In this document: piece after piece, positions 34,153-42,536 of the stretch | How positions within the stretch are numbered: position 1 is the first letter of the stretch | Layout of the letters: every line of letters starts with the position of its first letter | Source: JAAYYM01 sp964483155 | GTDB taxonomy: Bacteria > Bacillota > Clostridia > Lachnospirales > Lachnospiraceae | Assembly: GCA_964483155.1 (NCBI GenBank) | Contig: CAZAAC010000005.1 | Span: forward strand, 1-64,000 | Reading direction: 5' to 3' | DNA: 64,000 nucleotides | Program-made: the position numbers and the translations under genes | Notes under the pieces: model-generated | Told to the model about the DNA's origin: nothing | What the model saw: only the letters and a program-made list of their open reading frames with translations | Databases searched by the model: none

Positions 34153-34977
34153 TCAAAATGGATTATAGAATCTGCTTCCATCGTAGAATGTTACAATCAT
34201 AGCGATACTTCCGAATAGTAAAACAAACACTATCGTAAAATAGTCATTCTTTTTCAGTGGTTTTCCAGAATACCATGTGCGTTTCTTATGTTTTCCAAAT
34301 CCCCTGAGCTCCATCGCATTACTAACCACATCGATTCTCTCCATACTCGAAAAAATGAGCGGAAAAATAATGGTCGCCATATTCCTTAATCTGACATGAA
34401 ATTTGGCTTTAGAAGACATTTCTATTCCACGCGCTTCTTGCGCATGCTTTATCTTTATAAAATCACTTTGCACATCTGGTATATAGCGTAAAGCAATTGC
34501 CACTGCATATCCAATATTGTAACTGATACCAATTCGATTCAAGCTTGCAGCAAATTCACTTGGATTTGTCGTTACAATAAACATAAGTACAACAGGAATT
34601 ACTGTAAAGTACTTTAATACAATATTCATTTCATAGAAAATTTGCTCTTTAGTAATCCAGTAGTTTCCAAATAGATGTATAATATCTGTTCTATCACCAT
34701 AAATAATAGTGCCCTCAAAGGGTGCAAAGAAAAATATCGTAATCACATTCAAACATAAAAAGAAAAGTATAAACTTAAAAATTGTTCCTACCTGTCTCCA
34801 CTCTGTTTTAGATACTTTAAAAATAATTAAGCTTGTAAAAAGCATAACAATCAATACACGCGTGTCATAAGTAAGCATGCCAATGACCGACCATGCTAAA
34901 AAAAAGAGTAATTTAGTCACACCACACAGTCTATGAATCCACGTATCTTTTTCTGCATAAGTAAGTAATCTAGACAT
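34153..34977 (-). CDS. ecfT: ECF transporter transmembrane component EcfT
   Basis: About 274 residues with five to six membrane segments. The coupling helices carry the two EcfT motifs AQEARGIEM (near residue 190) and MELRGFGKHKK (near residue 230), which dock into the ATPase grooves. Together with the fused ATPase and the S component it imports a vitamin-like solute. It overlaps the end of the ATPase gene; of the three in-frame ATGs, 34977 has GAGGGG at the right distance. Confidence 0.9.
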   Translation of the reverse strand: MSRLLTYAEKDTWIHRLCGVTKLLFFLAWSVIGMLTYDTRVLIVMLFTSLIIFKVSKTEWRQVGTIFKFILFFLCLNVITIFFFAPFEGTIIYGDRTDIIHLFGNYWITKEQIFYEMNIVLKYFTVIPVVLMFIVTTNPSEFAASLNRIGISYNIGYAVAIALRYIPDVQSDFIKIKHAQEARGIEMSSKAKFHVRLRNMATIIFPLIFSSMERIDVVSNAMELRGFGKHKKRTWYSGKPLKKNDYFTIVFVLLFGSIAMIVTFYDGSRFYNPF

Positions 34978-36736
34978 TGACATCCCCTCTCTCATTACTG
35001 CTTCCGTCTATTTCCTCTATTTTTTCTTGACTCTTCATTTTGATTTCACGTTCACAGTAAATAAATCTCTCGGCAAATCCCGACACATCTTCTATACCAC
35101 ATTGTAATGCCAAATCATATAAAGACGTTTTTTTCAAATATGCCTTTTCTGCAATTGCTTCATTTGTTAAGATTTTCGCTGGTGTGTCATTAGCAATCAA
35201 TTCACCATCTGCGATTACAATCGCTCGGTCTGTATATTCAAGCATTAAGTGCATGTCATGCGTAATCATAATAATTGTAATGCCAAATGTTTTATTCAAA
35301 TCCTTTAGAAATTCCATGATTTCTGTATAATGATAATAGTCCTGTCCAGCCGTAGGTTCATCCAAAATAATGACCTCTGGATTCATAACCAGAATTGATG
35401 CAATCGTGACTCTCTTTTTCTGTCCGAAACTAAGTGCTGATATTGGCCAATTGCGAAAAGGATATAGTCCGCATATTTTTAAAGTATCATATACACGTCT
35501 CTTTATTTCTTCTTCTGGAACGCCTCGCACAGTAAGTCCTAACGCAACCTCGTCATATATCATCGGCTTTGATATCATTTGATTTGGATTTTGCATGACA
35601 AGTCCAATAATCTCACCACGTTCTTTTATGGATTTTTCAGAAATATCTCTCCCGTGAAGCAATATACTTCCCTTGTCTGGATTAATAAAACCACAAATCA
35701 GATTCGATAATGTCGTTTTCCCTGCACCATTCTTACCTACTATACTTAACATCTCTCTTTTCTTAATTTTGAACCGAATGCTTGACAGAATAGGATTACC
35801 TGAAATATATGCAAAATCTAAATCCATTATCTCGAGTGCTGTTTCCTGACTTTTTTGGGGTGCTGGAAGCGTCGACGCTTCATACCATTCTCTCACCTGC
35901 TCCGAATAGTCTTTTAAATCCATCGTATCAACATGCTGCGGTCTTGTATCTGGTTTGATTACACATCCAGCCTGTTTTAGTGCTGCAATGTACAATGGCT
36001 CCCGAATACCCTGTTCTTTTAAAATATTCCCTGCCAGAAGTTCGTCAGGCTCTAAGTCTGCCACCACGCGTCCTTCTCCTATAACGATAATACGGTCCAC
36101 ATCTCTATATAAAACATCTTCTAAACGATGTTCAATGATCAAAATAGTTTTTTTATCTTCTTTCTGAATTTTGTCAATTAAGTCAATCGCTTTTTTCCCC
36201 GTTGCTGGATCTAAATTAGCAAGAGGTTCATCAAACACTAAAATATCCACATCATCTATTAAAACTCCCGCCATGGAAACTCGTTGCTTTTGTCCTCCTG
36301 ACAATTCTGCTGGCGCATGCTTCAAAAGTTTTTTAACATCTACTGTTTGTGCTACATCATTGACACGTCGAAACATTTCTTTTTGCTCTACCATGTCATT
36401 TTCCAATGCAAAAGCAATATCCTCCGCTACAGTAAGACCAATAAACTGTCCATCAGTATCCTGAAGCACCGTTCCTACAATTTTAGACATTCCAAAAACG
36501 CCTAACTTGTTTGGCTCTTGGTCCTTTACAATTAGACTTCCTTCGCTTTCACCTGAAAAAGAAAACGGAACCAATCCATTAATACAATGCGCAAGTGTAG
36601 ACTTACCCGACCCGGATGGTCCCACAATTAAAACCTTTTCTCCGGGATATATCATAAGATTAATATCCCGGAGAGTAGGTTCTGTCTGTGATCGATATTT
36701 AAATGAATAGTCCTTAAATTCGATAATTGGTTTCAT
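34970..36736 (-). CDS. ECF transporter ATPase, two nucleotide-binding domains fused
   Basis: A 588-residue protein holding two complete ABC ATPase domains. The first (residues 1-250) has Walker A GPSGSGKST, signature LSGGQKQR and Walker B ILVFDEPLANLD. The second (about 305-545) has GKNGAGKTT, LSFGQKKR (Phe replacing Gly in the signature) and VIILDEPTAGQD. The fused form replaces the EcfA-EcfA' pair. The asymmetric second signature is notable but the Walker motifs are intact. The gene follows the S component by 6 bp. Confidence 0.9.
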   Translation of the reverse strand: MKPIIEFKDYSFKYRSQTEPTLRDINLMIYPGEKVLIVGPSGSGKSTLAHCINGLVPFSFSGESEGSLIVKDQEPNKLGVFGMSKIVGTVLQDTDGQFIGLTVAEDIAFALENDMVEQKEMFRRVNDVAQTVDVKKLLKHAPAELSGGQKQRVSMAGVLIDDVDILVFDEPLANLDPATGKKAIDLIDKIQKEDKKTILIIEHRLEDVLYRDVDRIIVIGEGRVVADLEPDELLAGNILKEQGIREPLYIAALKQAGCVIKPDTRPQHVDTMDLKDYSEQVREWYEASTLPAPQKSQETALEIMDLDFAYISGNPILSSIRFKIKKREMLSIVGKNGAGKTTLSNLICGFINPDKGSILLHGRDISEKSIKERGEIIGLVMQNPNQMISKPMIYDEVALGLTVRGVPEEEIKRRVYDTLKICGLYPFRNWPISALSFGQKKRVTIASILVMNPEVIILDEPTAGQDYYHYTEIMEFLKDLNKTFGITIIMITHDMHLMLEYTDRAIVIADGELIANDTPAKILTNEAIAEKAYLKKTSLYDLALQCGIEDVSGFAERFIYCEREIKMKSQEKIEEIDGSSNERGDVNV

Positions 36737-36742
36737 GAAACA

Positions 36743-37300
36743 CTAATCTTCCTTCTTTAAACTCGAAGATTTTGCACCAATCTTTGAATAAGCAATACAA
36801 AGCAGTGTGCCCAATACACCCGCCACGACAATGTTTCCTACAAATGCCAGTGCTCCTTGTACAAACACCTTATCTGCTGGTTCCGCATAAATCAGAATAT
36901 CCAAAACAGGTGCAACTAAAATCCATGCAATCGCATTGCCTACAATTTGTACTATATTAAATAAAACAATCGTCTTAACTGTTGCAAATCCACCTTCTTT
37001 GATCGCGTATTTTGAAACAAATAATCCCATCACGATACCAAATACTGCGTCAGGAAATACCCAGCTCCACCAAACTCCGCCATAAAAAAGTGCATCTCCG
37101 AGAGCATGTCCGATTAACCCAATGGCACCACCCACAACAGGTCCAAAAACAGCTGCAAAAAAAGTGATAACAGCAACTCTTGATTGTAATGCAGTATTGG
37201 GAACAATTCCGAATGGAATTTGAACATTTGTAAGCACAACAAAAAGTGCAGTTCCAATACCAATGGCAACAACTTCCTTAATACCAAACTTCATCTTCAT
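36743..37300 (-). CDS. ECF transporter substrate-binding (S) component, UPF0397 type
   Basis: A 185-residue protein with about five to six membrane segments. The first is typical of S components (VVAIGIGTALFVVLTNVQIPF), and PVVGGAIGLIGHALGDALFYGG follows, as in UPF0397 proteins that databases often label riboflavin transporter S component. The real substrate is uncertain; no riboswitch is found in the 114-bp leader to identify it. AAGGAGG precedes the ATG. It heads the S-A-T operon. Confidence 0.83.
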   Translation of the reverse strand: MKMKFGIKEVVAIGIGTALFVVLTNVQIPFGIVPNTALQSRVAVITFFAAVFGPVVGGAIGLIGHALGDALFYGGVWWSWVFPDAVFGIVMGLFVSKYAIKEGGFATVKTIVLFNIVQIVGNAIAWILVAPVLDILIYAEPADKVFVQGALAFVGNIVVAGVLGTLLCIAYSKIGAKSSSLKKED

Positions 37301-37354
37301 AGATCTTTTCCTCCTTGTTTACCTCATAAGTTTCAGTGAAAAACTAACAATCTA

Positions 37355-37383
37355 ATCATATCTAATATTGAGTTGTTTTACAA
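37355..37383 (-). promoter_or_regulatory. Promoter of the ECF transporter operon
   Basis: Minus strand: -35 TTGTAA (37383-37378), 17-bp spacer, -10 TATGAT (37360-37355), between dnaJ and the S-component gene. No riboswitch fold was recognised in the short leader. Confidence 0.65.
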
Positions 37384-37414
37384 TCATTTTTTATATCTGC
37401 GCCATTTATTTCTG

Positions 37415-38626
37415 CTATTTATTCCAAAACCCCTTTTTCTTTTTATCATTCATACTATCCGATGTATCGTTGTCTGTTTGTTCCGTCTCCTGCGCTTCTG
37501 CTTTTTTGTTGGTTGCTTTAGCTGCCGCACCTAACGAATCACCCGTCACCTCATCAAATTTCTTCAATAATTCTTTTGCCTCTCCATTTATGTGTATCGG
37601 TACCTGAATCACGAGGGTAACATAATGGTCACCACGAATCTGCTTATTTCTTAATGAAGGAACACCTTTTCCCTTCAATCTTATCTTCGTATCCGTCGCT
37701 GTCCCTGCCTTCACCTCATATATAACCTTACCATCAACCGTATCAATCATAATATCACCGCCAAGAGCAGCTTGTGCAAATGTAATTGGTGCTGTTGAGA
37801 AAATATTTGTATCCTGTCTCTGAAAAATTGGGTGTCTGGAAATCACTACTTCTACGAGCAAATCTCCACGAGGCCCTCCATTAACACCTGGCTCTCCCTT
37901 GTCTCTTATACGCACGCTCTGTCCATTATCAATACCTGCCGGAATTGACACTTGAATTTTCTTACGGTTTGCAATAAATCCGGTACCACGACAATCTACG
38001 CATTTGTCTTTTACTACCTTACCCGTTCCTGCACAATCTGGGCAAGTCTGTACATTTCTCATCATGCCAAATAGTGACTGTGTCGTATATACTACCTGTC
38101 CTTTTCCACCACACTTTGCACATGTTTCAGGAGAAGTACCGGGCTTTGCACCACTTCCATGACAGGTATTGCATGTGTCTTTAATCGTAAGTTCAATTTC
38201 TTTATCTACTCCAAATACTGCTTGTTCAAATGTAATACGAACACTCGCGCGCAGATTAGCACCCTTCATAGGGCCATTGTTTGCTCTTTCCCTTGCGCGT
38301 CCGCCGCCAAACAAATCGCCAAATATATCACCAAATATATCACCAAAATCTGCATTATTAAAATCAAAACCGCCAAAACCACCCGATCCCCCATTTTCAA
38401 ATGCTGCGTGACCGAATTGATTGTACTGTGCTCTCTTATCTGCATCACTAAGAACTGCATATGCTTCTGATGCTTCTTTAAATTTTTTCTCTGCCTCTGC
38501 ATTCCCAGGATTCATATCTGGATGATATTTTTTTGCTAACCCTCTATATGCTTTTTTGATTGTAGCTTCATCAGCATTTTTATCAATGCCAAGAACCTCA
38601 TAATAATCTCTCTTCGTCTCCGCCAT
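37415..38626 (-). CDS. dnaJ: Chaperone protein DnaJ
   Basis: A 403-residue full DnaJ (type I Hsp40). The J domain has the HPD motif (KYHPDMNPGN near residue 35). A Gly/Phe-rich region follows (residues 75-115), then four zinc-finger CxxCxGxG repeats (CNTCHGSG, CAKCGGKG, CPDCAGTG, CVDCRGTG, residues 150-215) and the C-terminal substrate domain. A hydrophilic tail with Glu/Lys/Asn ends it. It delivers clients to DnaK and stimulates its ATPase. Last gene of the CIRCE-controlled operon. Confidence 0.96.
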   Translation of the reverse strand: MAETKRDYYEVLGIDKNADEATIKKAYRGLAKKYHPDMNPGNAEAEKKFKEASEAYAVLSDADKRAQYNQFGHAAFENGGSGGFGGFDFNNADFGDIFGDIFGDLFGGGRARERANNGPMKGANLRASVRITFEQAVFGVDKEIELTIKDTCNTCHGSGAKPGTSPETCAKCGGKGQVVYTTQSLFGMMRNVQTCPDCAGTGKVVKDKCVDCRGTGFIANRKKIQVSIPAGIDNGQSVRIRDKGEPGVNGGPRGDLLVEVVISRHPIFQRQDTNIFSTAPITFAQAALGGDIMIDTVDGKVIYEVKAGTATDTKIRLKGKGVPSLRNKQIRGDHYVTLVIQVPIHINGEAKELLKKFDEVTGDSLGAAAKATNKKAEAQETEQTDNDTSDSMNDKKKKGFWNK

Positions 38627-38711
38627 AATATTTACCTTTCATAATACAGCGTTTGAGGACAGAAAATATTATTTTCCTGTCCCGCAAACACATCTTAATA
38701 ACTCTTGTATT

Positions 38712-40560
38712 TTATACTTCTTTGTAGTCGCCGTCAACTACATCATCTGTGTTAAAGCCTGCATCTTGAGATGCTCCAGCACCACTCATATCCGGGCCAT
38801 CTGCTCCAGCACCACCTGCTTGCTCGTATACTTTGCTAAACAATTGCTGTGCACTTTGCATTAATTTTTCCTGTGCAGCTTTCATATCAATTACCTGATC
38901 TTCTGTCATTGCATCTGCACTCTCCGTCTTAGAAAGTAATTCTTTTAATGCTGAAAGATCTGCTTCTACAGCTGTTTTATCATTCGCATCAATTTTATCT
39001 CCTACTTCCTCAAGTGCCTTTTCTGTCTGGAACACAAAGGAATCTGCATCATTTCTTGCGTCAATTGCCTCTTTACGCTTTTTATCCTCTGCTTCAAACT
39101 CTGCTGCCTCTCTTACTGCCTTATCAATATCATTATCTGACATATTAGAACCTGCTGTAATTGTAATATGCTGTTCTTTTCCTGTTCCCTTATCTTTTGC
39201 GGTTACATTAACGATACCATTTGCATNNNNNNNNNNCTCCACGTCTTGCTGGAGGAATTCCATCAAGTCTAAATTGTCCTAGCGATTTATTGTCTTTTGC
39301 AAACTGTCTTTCACCCTGTACAACATTGATATCAACTGCTGTCTGGTTATCCGCTGCTGTTGAAAAGATCTGACTCTTCTTTGTTGGAATCGTTGTATTT
39401 CTCTCTATTAATCTAGTTGCCACGCCTCCCATTGTCTCAATAGACAATGATAAAGGTGTTACATCTAATAGAAGGATTTCTCCCGCTCCTGCATCTCCTG
39501 CCAGCTTTCCTCCCTGAATTGATGCCCCAAGCGCTACACATTCATCTGGATTAAGTGATTTAGCAGGCTCCTTGCCTGTTAACTGTTTTACCTTATCCTG
39601 TACTGCTGGGATACGCGTTGAGCCACCTACCAGCAACACTTGCCCAAGCTCTGAAGCATTCAGTCCTGCATCCTTAAGTGCTGTCTGTACTGGAACTGTT
39701 GTTCTCTCTACTAAATCGTGTGTTAGTTCATCAAATTTCGCACGTGTTAAATTCATGTCAAAATGCTTTGGACCTTCTGATGTCGCGGTAATAAATGGCA
39801 AATTGATGTTTGTTGTTGTAGCTGATGATAATTCTTTCTTTGCTTTTTCTGCTGCTTCTTTAAGTCTCTGCAGTGCCATTTTATCATTTGATAAATCAAC
39901 ACCCTCATTTTTCTTAAACTCTGCGAGCATATAATCAGTTACTTTTTGATCGAAATCATCACCACCGAGTCTATTATCACCAGATGTTGCAAGAACTTCA
40001 ATAACACCTTCTCCAATCTCAATAATAGATACATCAAATGTTCCGCCGCCTAAGTCGTATACCATAATTTTCTGTTCTTTTTCATTATCAAGTCCATATG
40101 CAAGTGCTGCAGCTGTAGGCTCATTGATAATACGTTTTACATCAAGACCTGCTATTTTACCAGCATCCTTTGTTGCCTGACGCTGTGCATCATTAAAATA
40201 TGCTGGAACTGTTATAACAGCTTCTGTCACTTTTTCGCCCAAGTAACTCTCTGCATCTGCTTTCATTTTTTGCAAAATCATTGCAGAAATTTCCTGTGGT
40301 GAGTACTTCTTATCATCAATCTGTCTTCTTTTGTCTGTACCCATGTCTCTTTTGATAGAAGAAATTGTCTTATCCGAGTTTGTAACTGCCTGACGTTTTG
40401 CTGGTTCTCCAACAAGTCTCTCTCCTGTTTTAGTAAAAGCAACTACTGATGGTGTTGTTCTAGCACCTTCTGTATTTGCTATAACGGTAGGTTTTCCACC
40501 TTCCATAACAGCTACACAGCTGTTTGTTGTTCCTAAGTCAATACCTATTATTTTTCCCAT
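38712..40560 (-). CDS. dnaK: Chaperone protein DnaK, interrupted by an assembly gap
   Basis: Hsp70. The ATPase domain (about residues 1-355) has IGIDLGTTNSCVAV, DLGGGTFDVSI and VGGSTRIPAV. The substrate domain and lid follow, ending in a Gly-rich tail with DDVVDGDYKEV. Ten Ns at 39227-39236 break the frame: the sequence before ends ...PPARRG and after resumes ANGIVNVTAKD. The standard DnaK text between (V-P-Q-I-E-V-T-F-D-I-D) needs 30 bases, including the split first and last codons, so the protein would be 622 residues and intact. The gene is therefore not a pseudogene. Confidence 0.95.
39227..39236. other. Assembly gap (10 N) in dnaK
   Basis: A run of ten Ns. The two flanking frames differ by one base, so the gap length is a placeholder. 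The conserved DnaK sequence predicts 30 missing bases. Confidence 0.97.
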
Positions 40561-40616
40561 TTTCTTATCCTCCTGAAATTGTTTTGTTTTTTGTTTTTTA
40601 ACTCTGCATCTTCTTA

Positions 40617-41276
40617 TTACTGAACGACTCCCACCATGCTGTGTCGTATAACGGAATCTCTATACATATATCCTTTTTGCAATTCCTGAGCCACGATTCC
40701 ACTTTCAAATTCTTCAGATTCTACCTGCAAAACAGCATTATGAAGATTCGGATTAAATTCCTGCCCTATTGCCTCTATTGGTTTAATTCCAATCTGTTCA
40801 AAACTTGTCATCAATTGTTTATAAACCATTTCTATGCCTTCTACAAAAGGAGTACCTATATCTCCAGTTGATATCGTTTGCAGACCACGTTCAAAATTGT
40901 CTACAATCGGTAGCATTTTCTCTACCACACTTTTCACACCAACCTCGTACATTGCTTGCTTTTCTTTCTCCGTACGTTTCCTATAATTATCAAACTCCGC
41001 CATTTGACGCTTTACCTGATCAGTCAATTCCTCGATTTTTTCATCTTTCTTGTCTTTCTTCTCTTTCTTTCTTAACCCTTTTTTTACTTTTTCCTCTGGT
41101 TGGGTTTCATCCACCGTATCATTTTCAGCCTCTCCTTGTATTTCTACCTCTGCCTGTGTGCATTCCTGCCCTTTATCTAGCAATTCTTCGGCTCCTTGAG
41201 TAGCTTCATTTATGGTAGTATCTTCTGCAGTTTCTTCAACCACTTCCTCCATGAGGTCATTTTCCATATCCTGCAC
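40617..41276 (-). CDS. grpE: Nucleotide exchange factor GrpE
   Basis: A 219-residue protein. An acidic Glu/Thr-rich N-terminal third is followed by the long coiled-coil (EKIEELTDQVKRQMAEFDNYRKRTEKEK) and the C-terminal beta wing (GQEFNPNLHNAVLQV, LQKGYMYRDSVIRHSMV). It releases ADP from DnaK. It lies between hrcA and dnaK as in most Firmicutes. Confidence 0.95.
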   Translation of the reverse strand: MQDMENDLMEEVVEETAEDTTINEATQGAEELLDKGQECTQAEVEIQGEAENDTVDETQPEEKVKKGLRKKEKKDKKDEKIEELTDQVKRQMAEFDNYRKRTEKEKQAMYEVGVKSVVEKMLPIVDNFERGLQTISTGDIGTPFVEGIEMVYKQLMTSFEQIGIKPIEAIGQEFNPNLHNAVLQVESEEFESGIVAQELQKGYMYRDSVIRHSMVGVVQ

Positions 41277-41308
41277 TTTCCTGACTCCTTTCTGATGGTA
41301 TTATCTCA

Positions 41309-42364
41309 CTATACTTTCTTATACAATGTATCTAATTGATTTGTTAGCGACTTTAGTGTTGAAACCACTTTATCGTAATCCATTCTCTTGGGTCCAATGA
41401 TACCTATCGTTCCTTGCACACCCTCTTCCAATTCATAAGTTGCTGTTACCACCGAACAATCTTTCATATTTTGAATTGGCGTTTCGCTTCCAATGTATAC
41501 CTGAATTCCCTTATTTCCTTCTCCATCTTGCTTTGCAAGCGTCTTCTGCACTAAATCTGTAAGCTGTATCTTTTCCTCAAATGCAGTAATAATCTCACTT
41601 GCTCTTTGATGATCAGACAATTCTGGGTATTTAAAAATGTTATTTGCCCCACTTGTATAAATTTCCAAATCATCATCTATTTTAATTGCTTCTGCTACCA
41701 TATCAATGACACTACTGATTAATTCACTATGTATCCCTGCTTGTTCTTTCATCCTAGATATAATTCCCAGATTTATTTCTCCAATTGTTAATCCATTCAA
41801 ATTTGAATTCAGCAGAATATTAAGTTTTAAGAGTGTTTCATCATTTAGTGTGTCTTCAATATCTATTATCTGATTCTTAATGATATTGCCTTCTACAACA
41901 ATAACCGCAACAATTTGATTTTCAGCCACTTTCGACAATTGTATAAATTTTAGTTTATTATGATGATACTGTGGTGCAGATATCATTGTGGCATAATTTG
42001 TATTTGTTGCCAGAACCTTTGCGACTTGTTTGAGTAGGCTTTCCATCTTATCAGCTTTTTCCAGCAACATTTCTTTTATTTCATCAACTTCCCTCTCTTT
42101 ATCCTCCATCATGGCATCTACATAAAAACGATAGCCTTTATCGGAAGGAATTCTACCTGCTGAGGTATGTGGCTGCACAATATACCCTAGTTCTTCGAGA
42201 TCCGCCATTTCATTACGAATCGTTGCTGAACTCAAATTCAAATCTTCATATTTAGAAATTGTTCTAGAGCCAACAGGCTCACCTGTCTCTAAATAATTTC
42301 TAATAATAGCATAAAGTATATTTTTCTTTCTCTCATCTAATTGCATTTTCAGTTCTAAAGCCAC
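41309..42364 (-). CDS. hrcA: Heat-inducible transcription repressor HrcA
   Basis: About 351 residues. The N-terminal winged helix has LDERKKNILYAIIRNYLETGEPVGS, SSATIRNEMADLEELG and SAGRIPSDKGYR; the GAF-like and dimer domains follow. It binds the CIRCE site just upstream and represses its own operon. An ATG at 42418 lies inside CIRCE and is rejected. The GTG at 42364 has AAAGGAAG seven bases upstream; the ATG at 42346 has no ribosome binding site, so GTG is favoured. Confidence 0.94.
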   Translation of the reverse strand: MALELKMQLDERKKNILYAIIRNYLETGEPVGSRTISKYEDLNLSSATIRNEMADLEELGYIVQPHTSAGRIPSDKGYRFYVDAMMEDKEREVDEIKEMLLEKADKMESLLKQVAKVLATNTNYATMISAPQYHHNKLKFIQLSKVAENQIVAVIVVEGNIIKNQIIDIEDTLNDETLLKLNILLNSNLNGLTIGEINLGIISRMKEQAGIHSELISSVIDMVAEAIKIDDDLEIYTSGANNIFKYPELSDHQRASEIITAFEEKIQLTDLVQKTLAKQDGEGNKGIQVYIGSETPIQNMKDCSVVTATYELEEGVQGTIGIIGPKRMDYDKVVSTLKSLTNQLDTLYKKV

Positions 42365-42411
42365 TCTACCACTTCCTTTCGGGATTTCGGCGGTTTTGCT
42401 TCCCTGCTTTG

Positions 42412-42438
42412 TTAGCACTCTAGTTCATCGAGTGCTAA
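42412..42438. promoter_or_regulatory. CIRCE operator
   Basis: Perfect TTAGCACTC (42412-42420), 9-base spacer, GAGTGCTAA (42430-42438), the HrcA binding site, just after the hrcA operon promoter. Confidence 0.97.
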
Positions 42439-42449
42439 CACCTATACAT

Positions 42450-42478
42450 AAAATACCACCTGCCATTTTCTTTGTCAA
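42450..42478 (-). promoter_or_regulatory. Promoter of the hrcA-grpE-dnaK-dnaJ operon
   Basis: Minus strand: -35 TTGACA (42478-42473), 17-bp spacer, -10 TATTTT (42455-42450). CIRCE begins 11 bases downstream of the -10. Confidence 0.8.
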
Positions 42479-42536
42479 GCAGTATTCCATAGTATTTCTT
42501 TTTTTCATATTTTTTTCACAAATGCTTTATATTTAA

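Noticed and set aside
37301..37414. Riboswitch in the leader of the ECF transporter operon
   Set aside because: The leader holds a promoter and about 50 transcribed bases, and no conserved riboswitch core could be recognised.
38712..40560. dnaK as two broken genes or a pseudogene
   Set aside because: The break is a run of Ns; both sides match conserved DnaK and are joined exactly by 30 missing bases.
42364..42418. hrcA start at the ATG inside CIRCE
   Set aside because: The start would lie within the operator and add residues that HrcA proteins do not have; the GTG at 42364 has the ribosome binding site.
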